DNA of 64,000 nt from an uncultured Hyphomonadaceae bacterium (GCA_913057945.1 CAJXOF010000003.1:272001-336000), one strand, 5' to 3'; positions 44,776 through 54,583 are shown, counted from the stretch's first letter. The notes: generated by a model from the letters alone, not told the origin. Program-made: numbers and translations.

Positions 44776-46458
44776 ATGGCTGATGACGCTGTGCAGCGCG
44801 AGTCGATGGAATATGATCTGGTCATCGTTGGCGGTGGCCCTGCGGGTCTGTCCGCGGCAATCCGGTTCAAGCAACTGGCGGATGCCGCCGGTGAGGATCT
44901 CTCGGTCGTCGTGATCGAGAAGGGCGGCGAGATCGGCGCCCACATCCTGTCCGGTGTCGTCATGGACCCGGTCGGCCTCGACAAGCTGATCCCCGGTTGG
45001 CGCGAGCGGGATGACCGCCCGCTGAAAACCGAAGTGACCGGCGACAAGTTCAAATTCCTGGGGCCGAATGGCGAGGCCGACATTTCCTGGCTGCCTATGC
45101 CGGGCTTCATGAAGAACCACGGCAACTTCACCGGGTCGCTCGCCAATGTCGCGCGCTGGCTGGGCCAGGAAGCCGAGAATCTCGGCGTTGAAGTCTTCCC
45201 GGGTTTTGCCGCTTCCGATCTGGTGCTCGGTGAGAATGGCGAAGTGAAAGGCATCGTGGCCGGCGTCATGGGCATTGCCGCCGATGGCTCGCACAAGCCT
45301 GATTATGAGCCGGGCATGGAACTGCTCGGCAAGTACGTCCTGTTCGCAGAAGGCGCCCGCGGCTCGCTGACCAAGCAGCTGATCGCCAAATACAATCTCG
45401 ACGAAGGCCGCGACCCGCAGAAATTCGGCCTTGGCCTGAAAGAGCTGTGGTCGGTCCCGGAAGAGAATTTCAATGAGGGCTATGTCCAGCACACGATGGG
45501 CTGGCCGCTCGACAACAACACCGGCGGCGGCAGCTTCCTCTACCATTTCCGCGACAATGGCGAACCATTCATCTCGGTTGGGTTCGTGGTGCACCTCAAT
45601 TACGAAAACCCGTACATTTCGCCCTACCAGGAATTCCAGCGCTTCAAGCATCACCCCTGCGTGCTGCCGCATCTCGAAGGCGGCAAGCGCGTGGCCTATG
45701 GCGCGCGGGCCATCACCGAAGGCGGCTTCCAGTCCGTGCCGAAGCTGGCCTTTCCGGGCGGCGCGCTGATCGGGTGTGGCGCCGGCTTCGTCAACGTGCC
45801 GCGCATCAAGGGCAGCCACAATGCCATCCTGACCGGCATGATGGGCGCCGAAGCGGCGTTCGAGGCCATCAAGGCCGGCCGCGAGGGCGACGTGCTGACC
45901 GCTTATGAAGACGCCTACAAGGAGTCTTCGGTCTACAAGGAGCTGAAGCAGGTGCGGAACGTGAAGCCGCTCTGGTCGCGCCTCGGCACCGCCATCGGCA
46001 TCCCGCTCGGCGGCCTGGAAATGTGGATTTCCAGCCTGTTCGGCGGCTTCTCCTTCTTCGGCACGCTGAAGCATGGCAAGACGGATGCGGCGGCGCTGAA
46101 GCCGGCGAAGAAGTTCAAGCCGATCGATTATCCGAAGCCGGATGGCAAGATCAGCTTCGACAAGCTGACCAATGTCTCCTTCACCAACACCTATCATGGC
46201 GAAGACCAGCCCGTTCACCTTGTCGTGAAGGACATGGCCCTGCAGAAGGCCTCCGAGCATGATGTCTATGCCGGTCCGTCGGCGCGCTATTGCCCGGCTG
46301 GCGTCTATGAATGGATCGAGGAAGGCGGGGAGCTGAAGTTCCAGATCAACTCGCAGAACTGCATTCACTGCAAGACGTGCGACATCAAGGATCCGAACCT
46401 CAACATCAACTGGACCGTGCCGGAAGGCGGCGGCGGCCCGGCCTATCCGAACATGTAA
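44776..46458 (+). CDS. etfD: electron-transfer-flavoprotein:ubiquinone oxidoreductase
   Basis: This 560-residue ETF-QO passes electrons from acyl-CoA and amino-acid dehydrogenases, through ETF, to ubiquinone. It has the FAD motif LVIVGGGPAGLSAAIRFK, the GAHILSGVVMDP stretch, and the C-terminal 4Fe-4S motif CIHCKTCDIKDPNLN. The start is the ATG at 44776, directly behind AAGGAGGAGAAACCA; a frame extending to 44737 adds only 13 residues. It would serve the valine-degradation enzymes encoded elsewhere in the window. Confidence 0.96.
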   Translation: MADDAVQRESMEYDLVIVGGGPAGLSAAIRFKQLADAAGEDLSVVVIEKGGEIGAHILSGVVMDPVGLDKLIPGWRERDDRPLKTEVTGDKFKFLGPNGEADISWLPMPGFMKNHGNFTGSLANVARWLGQEAENLGVEVFPGFAASDLVLGENGEVKGIVAGVMGIAADGSHKPDYEPGMELLGKYVLFAEGARGSLTKQLIAKYNLDEGRDPQKFGLGLKELWSVPEENFNEGYVQHTMGWPLDNNTGGGSFLYHFRDNGEPFISVGFVVHLNYENPYISPYQEFQRFKHHPCVLPHLEGGKRVAYGARAITEGGFQSVPKLAFPGGALIGCGAGFVNVPRIKGSHNAILTGMMGAEAAFEAIKAGREGDVLTAYEDAYKESSVYKELKQVRNVKPLWSRLGTAIGIPLGGLEMWISSLFGGFSFFGTLKHGKTDAAALKPAKKFKPIDYPKPDGKISFDKLTNVSFTNTYHGEDQPVHLVVKDMALQKASEHDVYAGPSARYCPAGVYEWIEEGGELKFQINSQNCIHCKTCDIKDPNLNINWTVPEGGGGPAYPNM

Positions 46459-46485
46459 ACAGGGCTTCGTCCTGTATGGTTTCCG

Positions 46486-46519
46486 GAAAGCGCGGCGGGG
46501 TTAACTCTGCCGCGCTTTC
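46486..46519 (+). terminator. probable terminator after etfD
   Basis: GAAAGCGCGGC pairs perfectly with GCCGCGCTTTC around a 12-nt loop, 28 bp after the etfD stop. Only short pyrimidines follow, so its strength is uncertain. Confidence 0.6.
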
Positions 46520-46595
46520 TCCATTTCGCGCCTTGCTCTTGCCGCATCGGACTGCTTCACTCTGCGTCAAACCGAACCCGGAGTACGCCGTCCTC

Positions 46596-48518
46596 ATGCG
46601 CACCAGACTGTCTCTTGCCGCCTCTGTCCTGACCCTGTCCCTCACGCTCGGCGCCTGCGCGACCGAGCCAGCCTCCGCACCGGAAGACACCCCGGTCGCG
46701 GCGCCGCTTGTCGAGAGCTCGGTGCCGCTCTCTCCGGCGGCGCGCGCGACGGCTGTGATCGGTGCCAATGGCCTGCCGGTCGGCATTTCTGCCTATCCTG
46801 CGCCGCTGGATGCCGTGAAGGCCGGCGACATGGCTGCCTTCCTGCAGATGACCTCCGGCCTGTCGCAGGAAGACCGCGATGTCAGCCCGCTCTTCGATGC
46901 TTTCCTTGCGCTCGACCGGGCCGCGGACGGCGATACGATGGCGGCGCGCAACATATTGAAGACCTCCAACAGCCAGAGTGAGGAGGAGGGCGAGACCGGC
47001 TTCTACGCTTTCCTCGATGCGTGGCTGCTGGCCATGGATGGCAAGCCGGACCAAGCCATTGAGCGCCATCGCGGCGCGGCAGGGGCGATGCCGGGCCTGA
47101 CGGGCGATCTGTCCCTTGCGGCCATGCTGGAAGCCCTGGACCGTCCGGAACAGGCACTCGCCGTCTATGAGTTCATGACGCCCGCCGAGATCGAAGCGCC
47201 GGAGCACCAGTTTGATCCGAAGGGCCTGCTCTACAGCCATGTCCGCACCGTGGTTTCGCGCCACGCATTGTTGCTGCAGCGCCTCGACCGGATCGAGGAG
47301 GCCAAGGCCGTCTACCAGAAACTCGCGGACGCCGAGCCGGAAGAGGCGATCAGCTATGCCGCCGCCATCGAGAGCCTCGAAACCGGCAAGAATCTGGACA
47401 ATGAGGCGCTGGATGTGCGGGCCGCCTTCACCCAGTCGCTGGCGGATGTTTCGCGGGCGTTGCAGGAGCAACGCATCATCCGCACCATCATGATGGGCGG
47501 ACGGATTGAAGGCTTTGACGACCAGCGTTCGGCCTTTGATCAGGTGGCCCTGCTGATCAATCCGGATGATGAGGGGCTGCGCGCCGCCGTCATCGACCAG
47601 CTGTATGAGAGCGCCCTTTATGGCGGCGTGGCGCATGTTGCCCTCAGCGCGCCGACCGAGACGGCTTCGCTGCAGATCGCCGCCGCGCAAGCGTTGATCA
47701 TGTCTGGCGAGGAAGACGAGGCCCGGGCCACCGTGGCGCGGGCGCTGGAAATCACCGACGAGGATGATCGCCTGCAGACATTGTATGGCGCGCTGCAGCT
47801 GCGCACCCTGCTGAATGATGAGGAGGGCTCGGCCGAATTGGTGGACGAAGTGATCTCGCTGGCCTCAAACCAGGCAGAGCGGGCGTCGGCACATGGCCTT
47901 GCCGCAGAAATCAAGAACCAGTTCGGAGACCTTGAAGGAGCCGCCCGTCATGCCGCCAAGGCGCGCGAGTTGGATGATACGCATGACCGCCGCATGATGC
48001 TGGCCAATTCGCTGGGCAAGATCGGCGAAGTGAACCAGGCTCTGGCCATCCTTCGCACTGAATTGCTGGGGCGGCCGAATGACCCGTACACGCTGAATTC
48101 GCTCGGCTATTTCCTGATTGAATACACAGACAAGCAGGAAGAGGGTTTCAAGGTGTTGTACCGGGCCCGCGCGCTGGCGGAGCGTGATCCCTACATCACC
48201 GATTCGCTTGGCTGGGCCTATTACCGGATGGGCCATCTGAAAGACGCCCAGCGCCTGATCGAACAGTCGCGCGCCGACCTGAAGCCCCACAAGCATTGGG
48301 AAATCGAAACCCATCTGGGCGACATCTACTGGCATCAGGGCAACAAGGAAGATGCGCGTGAAGCGTGGCAGAATGCGATCGACAACCACCCGCCCGCCAA
48401 GGAAAGAGCAGAGCTGGAGGCCAAGTTGGCAAACGGCCTGACCACGCCGAAACCTGAGCGCCGGTCATTGCCCAGCGTGTCCATCGGGGATGGCGAGGTG
48501 GACCGGCAGGATATCTGA
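46596..48518 (+). CDS. TPR-repeat lipoprotein
   Basis: The product of about 640 residues begins with a lipoprotein signal (LAASVLTLSLTLGACA, Cys about residue 19). It consists largely of helical TPR-type repeats, clearest near the C-terminus (NSLGYFLIEYTDKQEEGF, DSLGWAYYRMGHLKDAQRLI, GDIYWHQGNKEDAREAWQNA). Such proteins are outer-membrane scaffolds in alphaproteobacteria, but the partner is unknown. The ATG at 46596 is chosen because it begins the signal; the frame runs back to 46311 over etfD. PBP1A follows. Confidence 0.85.
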   Translation: MRTRLSLAASVLTLSLTLGACATEPASAPEDTPVAAPLVESSVPLSPAARATAVIGANGLPVGISAYPAPLDAVKAGDMAAFLQMTSGLSQEDRDVSPLFDAFLALDRAADGDTMAARNILKTSNSQSEEEGETGFYAFLDAWLLAMDGKPDQAIERHRGAAGAMPGLTGDLSLAAMLEALDRPEQALAVYEFMTPAEIEAPEHQFDPKGLLYSHVRTVVSRHALLLQRLDRIEEAKAVYQKLADAEPEEAISYAAAIESLETGKNLDNEALDVRAAFTQSLADVSRALQEQRIIRTIMMGGRIEGFDDQRSAFDQVALLINPDDEGLRAAVIDQLYESALYGGVAHVALSAPTETASLQIAAAQALIMSGEEDEARATVARALEITDEDDRLQTLYGALQLRTLLNDEEGSAELVDEVISLASNQAERASAHGLAAEIKNQFGDLEGAARHAAKARELDDTHDRRMMLANSLGKIGEVNQALAILRTELLGRPNDPYTLNSLGYFLIEYTDKQEEGFKVLYRARALAERDPYITDSLGWAYYRMGHLKDAQRLIEQSRADLKPHKHWEIETHLGDIYWHQGNKEDAREAWQNAIDNHPPAKERAELEAKLANGLTTPKPERRSLPSVSIGDGEVDRQDI

Positions 48519-48619
48519 CCAGATTGTCAGGCAGCTGAGACCTTTTACCCGCCTCCGACGCGCCTTACTATTGCCGGATATCAATGCGATTCCGCGATGC
48601 GAACGCTGACGGGAAAACT

Positions 48620-51295
48620 ATGTCGAACAACATGAATCCTCACATGCAGGAACCAGAACCCAGCCGCCGGTTTCTTCCGGGCCCGCCTTGGGTCTGGGTC
48701 TGGGCGCGCCGTCTGGTCATTCTGGGCTTCGTGCTCGCAGCGCTCGGCTTTGTCGCGCTCTGGTTGTACTTTGCGGCGCTTGGCCGTCAGGTCCCGTCCA
48801 TCGAGAAGCTGAAACAGTATGAGCCGCCAATCACCTCGCGCGTCCATGCGGGCGATGGAACGCTGATTGCCGAATTTGCGGACCAGCACCGCGTCTTCGT
48901 GCCGTATGAGTCGATCCCGAACCATGTTGTGTATGCCTTCGTTGCGGCCGAGGACAAAAATTTCTTCACGCATGAAGGACTGGACTACAAGGGCATCGTG
49001 CGGGGTGGGGTGAACTCCGCCAAGAACAAGATTACCGGCTCCGGTGGTCTCGAAGGCGGCTCGACGATCACCCAGCAGGTCGCCAAGAACATGCTGCTGA
49101 CGCGCGACCAGAACCTGACCCGCAAGGCGAAGGAAGCCATCATCGCGCAGCGCATGGAGAAAGAGTTCACGAAAGAGGAAATCCTCGAACTCTATCTCAA
49201 CGAAATCTATCTCGGCTATCGTTCCTATGGTGTCGGGTCGGCGGCGTTGAACTATTTTGACAAATCCCTGCCGGAGCTGGACCTGTCCGAGGCGGCGATC
49301 CTGGCATCGCTGGCCAAGGCCCCGTCCTCGGTGAACCCGTACAGCCGGCCCAAACGCCTGCTGCAGCGGCGCAACTACGTCCTGCGCCGCATGGTCGAGG
49401 ATGGCTATATCGAGCGCGAAGCTGCGGAAGAGGCGATGACCAAGCCGCTGACAACCACCCGCCGCCTGAAGGGCCCGGAATATGCTGCCGCGACCTATTT
49501 CGTGCAGGAGTTGCGCCGCGACCTGATCAAATCCTATGGCGAAGATACGTTGCAGCAGGGCGGCCTGTCCATTCGATCGACCATCGACACCAAGCTGCAG
49601 CTGGCCGCTCAGGACGCTCTGCAAAATGGTCTCATCACCTATGATCGCCGGCACGGCTGGCGCGGGCCGGTGACAACGCTCGATCCGAAATCAGACGACA
49701 TTCTCGAACAGCTGGACGGTGTGAAACTGCCCGGTGGGTACGGCACATGGGAAGCGGCGCTCGTGACAAAGATCGGATCGAAGGGGGCTGAACTCCTGCT
49801 GACCGATGGCGCGACAATTCCGCTGCCTGCCGAGGAAGTCGAATGGGCTGCCAAGTACAAGCCAGCCGAGGGCAAGGGCGGCCTGAATGTCGGGGATGTG
49901 GTCTTGGCCGAGTTGAAGCGCAAAGTTCTGAATGCGGAGGAGACCGCTGCGCCTGCAGAGATGGAACTGGACCCGGATGGCGACGAGATCGACCAGCCGG
50001 ACCCTGAACCGATGATGATCCCTGTCGGCAATGCCATCCTGCGCCAGGTGCCGGAAGTGGATGGCTCGCTCGTGGCTCTCGACCCCCATACGGGCCGGAT
50101 CCTGGCCATGCAGGGCGGCTATTCCTTCTTCAAGTCCAGCTATAATCGCGTCACCCAGTCGAAGCGCCAGCCGGGCTCCAGCTTCAAGCCGTTTGTCTAT
50201 GCGGCCGCGCTGGAAAAAGGCTACACGCCGGCAAGCCGGATGCTGGATGCGCCTTTCGTGGCATTTGATGTGTCTACGGATGATTACTGGCGCCCATCCA
50301 ACTATACCGAAGGCCGTACCTACGGCATGGTCACACTACGCATCGCGCTGGAGAAATCCCTGAACCTCGTCACCGCACGTGTGGCGCAGGACATCGGCAT
50401 GGAGGCCGTATCCGACCTGGCCGAGCGTATGGGCGTCTATGAAGACCTGCCGCCTTATCCGGCCATGTCGCTGGGCGCAGGCGATACGTATCTGATTGAC
50501 CTGGCGCGCGGTTATGCCGGCTTCGTCAATGGCGGCCGGATCATCAACCCGACCTTGCTGGACCGTGTGCAGGACCGTCATGGCCGCACCCTGTTCCGGC
50601 ATGATGAGCGCCCGTGCGAGGATTGCCATCTCGAAGAGTGGAACGGCGAAGAGCCACCACAACTCGACGAAGTCGGCGAGCAGGTGCTCGACCCGATCAT
50701 TGCCTATCAGGTGACCCATATGCTGGAAGGCGTGGTGGAGCGCGGCACCGGCCGCCGGGCATTGCGCGTCGGCAAGCCGCTGGCTGGAAAAACCGGAACG
50801 ACCGACGATTATCGCGACGCCGTCTTCATGGGCTATTCCCCAGACCTCGTCGTGGGTGTGCGGGTCGGCTTCGATGATAACCGGTCGCTCGGCGAAGGCG
50901 AGGCAGGCGGCTCGGTCGCCGCGCCGATCTTCACCGAATTCATGGAAAAGGCGCTGGAAGACGAGCCTGCCATTCCGTTTCGGATTCCCCCCGGCGTGCG
51001 CCTCGTGAAAATCGATGCGCGCAATGGCGAACTGCCCGGACCGGATACGGCGGTCATCATCGACGAGGCCTTCCGCCCCGGCACCGAGCCCGGCATGAGC
51101 GCTTTCCGCGACACCAGCGACTGCCTCTCCATTTCGGGCAATTGCGGTGCGGGCAGCGGCAATGGCGGGGGCTATGGCGGGTTTGACCCCGAACGCGATG
51201 CGGGAATCGTGGACGAAAATCCCAATCCATTCCCCGGTCAGCCGCAACCGGCCCCGGAAGCGCCGGTCGACGACAATCTCGGCGACATTTACTGA
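48620..51295 (+). CDS. mrcA: class A penicillin-binding protein 1A
   Basis: This protein of about 891 residues is a bifunctional peptidoglycan synthase. After one membrane span (about 27-50) comes the GT51 transglycosylase domain with the catalytic Glu in AAEDKNFFTHEGLD and EGGSTITQQVAKN. The transpeptidase domain has QPGSSFKPFVYAAAL (active-site Ser in SSFK), the SLN motif in KSLNLVTARV and KTGTTDD. The tail is Gly/Pro/Asp-rich. ATG at 48620 with GGGAAAA upstream is preferred over the in-frame ATG at 48584. mrcA-prfB order is conserved. Confidence 0.95.
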   Translation: MSNNMNPHMQEPEPSRRFLPGPPWVWVWARRLVILGFVLAALGFVALWLYFAALGRQVPSIEKLKQYEPPITSRVHAGDGTLIAEFADQHRVFVPYESIPNHVVYAFVAAEDKNFFTHEGLDYKGIVRGGVNSAKNKITGSGGLEGGSTITQQVAKNMLLTRDQNLTRKAKEAIIAQRMEKEFTKEEILELYLNEIYLGYRSYGVGSAALNYFDKSLPELDLSEAAILASLAKAPSSVNPYSRPKRLLQRRNYVLRRMVEDGYIEREAAEEAMTKPLTTTRRLKGPEYAAATYFVQELRRDLIKSYGEDTLQQGGLSIRSTIDTKLQLAAQDALQNGLITYDRRHGWRGPVTTLDPKSDDILEQLDGVKLPGGYGTWEAALVTKIGSKGAELLLTDGATIPLPAEEVEWAAKYKPAEGKGGLNVGDVVLAELKRKVLNAEETAAPAEMELDPDGDEIDQPDPEPMMIPVGNAILRQVPEVDGSLVALDPHTGRILAMQGGYSFFKSSYNRVTQSKRQPGSSFKPFVYAAALEKGYTPASRMLDAPFVAFDVSTDDYWRPSNYTEGRTYGMVTLRIALEKSLNLVTARVAQDIGMEAVSDLAERMGVYEDLPPYPAMSLGAGDTYLIDLARGYAGFVNGGRIINPTLLDRVQDRHGRTLFRHDERPCEDCHLEEWNGEEPPQLDEVGEQVLDPIIAYQVTHMLEGVVERGTGRRALRVGKPLAGKTGTTDDYRDAVFMGYSPDLVVGVRVGFDDNRSLGEGEAGGSVAAPIFTEFMEKALEDEPAIPFRIPPGVRLVKIDARNGELPGPDTAVIIDEAFRPGTEPGMSAFRDTSDCLSISGNCGAGSGNGGGYGGFDPERDAGIVDENPNPFPGQPQPAPEAPVDDNLGDIY

Positions 51296-51382
51296 CCAAA
51301 CGGATTTTGACGCAGGGAGGCGGGCGCGCTATGCCCCGCCTCTCTGAATTTTACCGACCTATACAAGATAGAGGCTGATCCC

Positions 51383-52496
51383 ATGTCCGCAGAAATCAAA
51401 TCGCTTACAGACCAGATCCGCCAGTCCGCCGATTTGCTACGGAGGCGTCTTTGACTGGGATACTGCCACCAAACGCCTCGATGAGCTGACGGCGCTCTCC
51501 GAACGCCCGGATTTCTGGGACGACCCGCAGGCTGCCCAGGCCATGATGCGCGAGCGCCAGCGCCTTGCCGACGGAATCGAAACCGTCGAAGCCCTGCAGC
51601 GCGAAGCCAATGATGCCGAGGAATTGCTCGAACTCGCCGAAGGCGATGACGACATGATCGCAGACATCGAGACCAATCTGAAAAAGGCTGCCGCGCGCGC
51701 AGAGAAGGCCGAACTGGCCGCACTGCTGTCCGGTGAGGCCGACGCCAATGACTGCTTCATCCAGATCAATGCGGGCGAAGGCGGCACGGAAAGCCAGGAC
51801 TGGGCCAATATCCTGCGCCGCATGTATGTCCGCTGGGCCGAGGCCCACGAGATGAAGGTCGAGGAGATGGACGAGCGCGAGGGCGAAGAGGCGGGCATCA
51901 AATCCGCCACGCTCCAGATCAAGGGCGATAATGCCTATGGCTGGCTGAAGTCCGAGACGGGCGTTCACCGGCTTGTGCGGATTTCCCCCTTCGACAGCTC
52001 CGCGCGTCGCCATACGAGCTTCGCGTCGGTCGCCGTCACGCCTGTGATCGACGACAATATCGAGATCGAGATCAATCCGTCGGATGTGCGCACCGATACG
52101 TATCGCGCGTCCGGTGCCGGCGGCCAGCACGTCAACCGGACCGATTCGGCGGTCCGCCTGACGCACGAGCCAACAGGTATTGTGGTCCAATGCCAGAATG
52201 ACCGCTCACAGCACCGCAACCGGGACCAGGCCTGGCAGATGCTGCGTTCCAAGCTCTATGAGCTGGAGCTACAGACCCGCCGTTCAGTCGCCGATGCGCA
52301 ATATGCCGAAAAGAGCGCCATCGGATTCGGCCATCAGATCCGCTCCTACGTCCTGCAGCCCTACCAGATGGTGAAGGACCTCCGCACCGAAGTGGAGACG
52401 TCGGACACGTCCGGGGTTCTGGACGGGGATATCGACCTCTTCCTGTCGGCGGCGCTCGCCGCATCTGTGGGCAAGGGCGAGGACGAAGAGGCCTAG
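51383..52496 (+). CDS. prfB: peptide chain release factor 2, made by programmed +1 frameshift
   Basis: The gene starts at ATG 51383 and is open for 23 codons to an in-frame TGA at 51452. A +1 shift there gives about 370 residues ending at 52496. RF2 features follow: the SPF stop-recognition motif ([11 protein letters not shown]) and the catalytic GGQ in [18 protein letters not shown]2 ends translation at UGA and UAA. The shift site (CTTTGAC, with GGAGG just upstream) is the known autoregulatory device: low RF2 favours frameshifting. A shorter ATG start at 51543 would lose the N-terminal helices. Confidence 0.95.
51441..51455 (+). promoter_or_regulatory. programmed +1 frameshift signal in prfB
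   Basis: The Shine-Dalgarno-like GGAGG (51441-51445), then CGT, CTT (51449-51451), TGA (51452-51454) and C form the canonical RF2 recoding site, in which tRNA-Leu slips from CUU to UUU. Confidence 0.95.
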
Positions 52497-52538
52497 ACCT
52501 TCAGCGCAACCAAACGGCACCTTGCACGTTCGTCCTGA

Positions 52539-53048
52539 ATGGACGATCTGCTGACGCTTTCCTTCGACAGCGATGTGCCCTTGGGCGTGATGGCTACGCG
52601 GCTGCTGGCCGCGTGTGTGGCAGGCCTGATCGTCGGGTTCGAACGCGAGGTTCGCGACCGGCCGGCCGGCTTGCGGACGCATATGCTGACCGCGCTCGCC
52701 TCGTCCGTGTTCATGTCGATTGCCATTGAGATGATTCATTCCTTTGGCGGGGATGACGATATCACCCAGCTGGACCCAACGCGCGTCGTACAAGCCGTGA
52801 CGGCGGGGGTCGCCTTCCTTGCGGCAGGCACCATCATTCATGGCCGTGGGTCCGTACGCGGATTGACGACCGGCGCGAGTATCTGGCTCGCAGGCGCGAT
52901 TGGCCTTGCCTGCGGGGCGGGCTATCTCCGGCTCGCTTTTCTTGCTGTGCTGCTGTCGGTCCTCATCCTGTTGCCGATCCGGATTTTGGAAACCCATTTG
53001 TTCGGAAAATCCCCAATTGGAAAGAGAGACGAGCATGGGGACAGCTAA
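52539..53048 (+). CDS. MgtC/SapB-family membrane protein
   Basis: This 169-residue protein has four hydrophobic segments and the MgtC family core (LLAACVAGLIVGFEREVRDRPAGLRTHML, VTAGVAFLAAGTIIHGRGSVRGLTTGASIWLAGAIGLACG in parts). Family members are linked to magnesium homeostasis and control of ATP synthase, but this shorter type lacks the long C-terminal domain of MgtC itself. The gene overlaps the following frame by 14 bp. prfB ends 42 bp upstream. Confidence 0.9.
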   Translation: MDDLLTLSFDSDVPLGVMATRLLAACVAGLIVGFEREVRDRPAGLRTHMLTALASSVFMSIAIEMIHSFGGDDDITQLDPTRVVQAVTAGVAFLAAGTIIHGRGSVRGLTTGASIWLAGAIGLACGAGYLRLAFLAVLLSVLILLPIRILETHLFGKSPIGKRDEHGDS

Positions 53049-53601
53049 TCCCGCCCTATGGGAATACCGGATCTGGCCGGAGGCAGGCGAGGCGATTGCG
53101 CAACGGCTGCAGGTCGCGCTGGATTTCACCGCCGAGCCGCCACGCACCGACATCTATTTCCGTGTGCCATCCCGCGCGCCAGCCCAAGCCAAATTGCGGG
53201 GCGGGGCGCAGTTCGGCATCAAGGAATTGCTGACCCGTGACGGCGGACTCGAGCACTGGCGACCGGTCGTCGCCTCCCGCTTTCCGTTGGACGATGAAGA
53301 CCGGGCGACGTTGGCGCGTCTCTTTCCCACCATTCCCACAGCGCTGACCAGTCTTTCCGGGCTACGTGAGGCGTTGCTCGCGGAAGGAGATGAGGTCGTG
53401 GTCGACAAGCGACGCCACCTCGCTACCGATCCGGGCGGCTTGCGCGCGGAGATCGCGACGACGTCCCTGGACGGACAGCAATATTCGACGCTGTGTCTGG
53501 AACATGAGAACCCCGCTGAACTTACCCGGCAAGTGGACCGGTTCGGTTTCGGGGATTGGCCGAATGTCAGCTATCCGGACTGGATCACGCGAAACGCCTG
53601 A
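53035..53601 (+). CDS. uncharacterised protein coupled to MgtC
   Basis: This 188-residue soluble protein starts at ATG 53035 inside the last codons of the MgtC gene (AGAGAGAC upstream). The sequence alternates strands with conserved-looking charged patches (EYRIWPEAG, RTDIYFRVP, AQAKLRGGAQFGIKELLTRDGG, LEHWRP). The pattern is reminiscent of a CYTH/triphosphate-tunnel beta barrel, but I cannot confirm that. No signal or membrane span is seen. A terminator-like hairpin follows on both strands. Confidence 0.7.
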   Translation: MGTANPALWEYRIWPEAGEAIAQRLQVALDFTAEPPRTDIYFRVPSRAPAQAKLRGGAQFGIKELLTRDGGLEHWRPVVASRFPLDDEDRATLARLFPTIPTALTSLSGLREALLAEGDEVVVDKRRHLATDPGGLRAEIATTSLDGQQYSTLCLEHENPAELTRQVDRFGFGDWPNVSYPDWITRNA

Positions 53602-53605
53602 CGCG

Positions 53606-53641
53606 AAAAAAAGCCCGCCCCGAATAATCTCCGGGGCGGGC
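53606..53641 (-). terminator. rho-independent terminator of phoH
   Basis: On the minus strand GCCCGCCCCG and CGGGGCGGGC (10-bp arms) are followed by seven T. It sits 22 bp after the phoH stop and may also slow transcription of the opposing gene that ends at 53601. Confidence 0.88.
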
Positions 53642-53663
53642 GAAATGTTCATTTGAAATCAGA

Positions 53664-54473
53664 CTACAGAACGTCCAGCATCTCGGCGACGAGCGGGTGA
53701 CGGACGACATCCTTGCCTTCTAGGCGGATGATAGAGGCGCCGCCGAGTTTTTCGAGCCGTTCGGCGGCGGTGGAGAGACCAGAGAATTCCGGCAGCAAAT
53801 CCGACTGTGCCGGGTCGCCTGTAATCACCATGGTCGAGTGCCAGCCAAGCCGGGTGAGCAGCATCTTGAGCTGGGTGTAGGTACAGTTCTGCGCTTCGTC
53901 GATGACGATGAAGGCATTGTTCAGGGTGCGCCCCCGCATGAAGCCGATCGGGGCAATCTCGATGACCCCTTCGGCCAGCATGTGTTTGAGCTGTCCGGGC
54001 GAGAGCCGGTCGGACAGGGCGTCATAGAGTGGTCGCAGGTAGGGGGCGAGCTTGTCTTCCATGGCGCCGGGCAGGAAGCCGATCTGTTCGCCGGCCTCGA
54101 CGGCCGGGCGGGACAGGATGATCCGGGCGACTTTGCCCTTCTGCAGCGCCTCGACTGCCTTGCAAACGGCGAGATAGGTCTTGCCGGTGCCCGCCGGTCC
54201 GAGCGCGGCGACGAGCGCGTGATCGTCCATCGCCTTCATAAGCTGGGCCTGGTTTTCCGTGCGGGGCTTGACGGTTTTCTGGTAGCGCTGGGTGCGGCCC
54301 CCCTCCGCGCGTTGATGATCTTGCCGGGGGTCGGCATCGTCCGGGTGCCAGCCCCGGCCGCCTTCTATGGCTTGCAGCTTCGGGCCCTTGCCGCGGGCTC
54401 CCTCCTCGAACCAGGTGTTCAGGTTCACTTCTGAACCTTGCTTCATCCGTTTTGCTGCATTGCGTTTACCCAT
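53664..54473 (-). CDS. phoH: PhoH-family ATPase
   Basis: This 269-residue PhoH protein has an N-terminal basic/polar extension (about 1-70) and the ATPase core with Walker A LGPAGTGKTYLAV (about residue 92), ILSRPAVEAGEQIGFLPG and Walker B FIVIDEAQNCT. PhoH proteins are RNA-associated ATPases, and this is the stand-alone type. The ATG at 54473 has AAGGAG 7 nt upstream. The frame runs to 54740 but covers the structured leader. Hairpins directly before the start suggest control of elongation or initiation. Confidence 0.92.
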   Translation of the reverse strand: MGKRNAAKRMKQGSEVNLNTWFEEGARGKGPKLQAIEGGRGWHPDDADPRQDHQRAEGGRTQRYQKTVKPRTENQAQLMKAMDDHALVAALGPAGTGKTYLAVCKAVEALQKGKVARIILSRPAVEAGEQIGFLPGAMEDKLAPYLRPLYDALSDRLSPGQLKHMLAEGVIEIAPIGFMRGRTLNNAFIVIDEAQNCTYTQLKMLLTRLGWHSTMVITGDPAQSDLLPEFSGLSTAAERLEKLGGASIIRLEGKDVVRHPLVAEMLDVL

Positions 54474-54503
54474 GGAAGGTCTCCTTGGTTGCGGGCAAGA
54501 AAA

Positions 54504-54532
54504 AAGCCACCGGCGGAATCGCGCGATGGCTT
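54504..54532 (-). terminator. terminator-like hairpin just before phoH
   Basis: On the minus strand AAGCCATCG and CGGTGGCTT (9-bp stem with one wobble) enclose about 11 nt and run into TTTTTT at 54505-54500. It ends about 27 nt before the phoH ATG and just before its ribosome binding site. No other minus-strand gene lies upstream to need a terminator. Confidence 0.6.
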
Positions 54533-54555
54533 GGCGGAAACTGGGAGGAAGAAAG

Positions 54556-54583
54556 GGCCGTCCGCCCCGTGGGCGGTCTGGCC
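54556..54583 (-). ncRNA. leader hairpin of phoH, possible small RNA
   Basis: On the minus strand GGCC-aga-CCGCCC and GGGCGG-ac-GGCC form a stable stem with a three-base loop. CTTTCTTCCTCCC then follows, carrying an anti-Shine-Dalgarno-like CCUCCC. With the downstream U-tract hairpin and the upstream promoter-like pair, the unit could be an approximately 160-nt leader or a small RNA. Confidence 0.4.

Noticed and set aside
44725..46368. 547-codon frame antisense to etfD
   Set aside because: It is a shadow of third-position GC bias; the opposite strand encodes an unambiguous ETF-QO.
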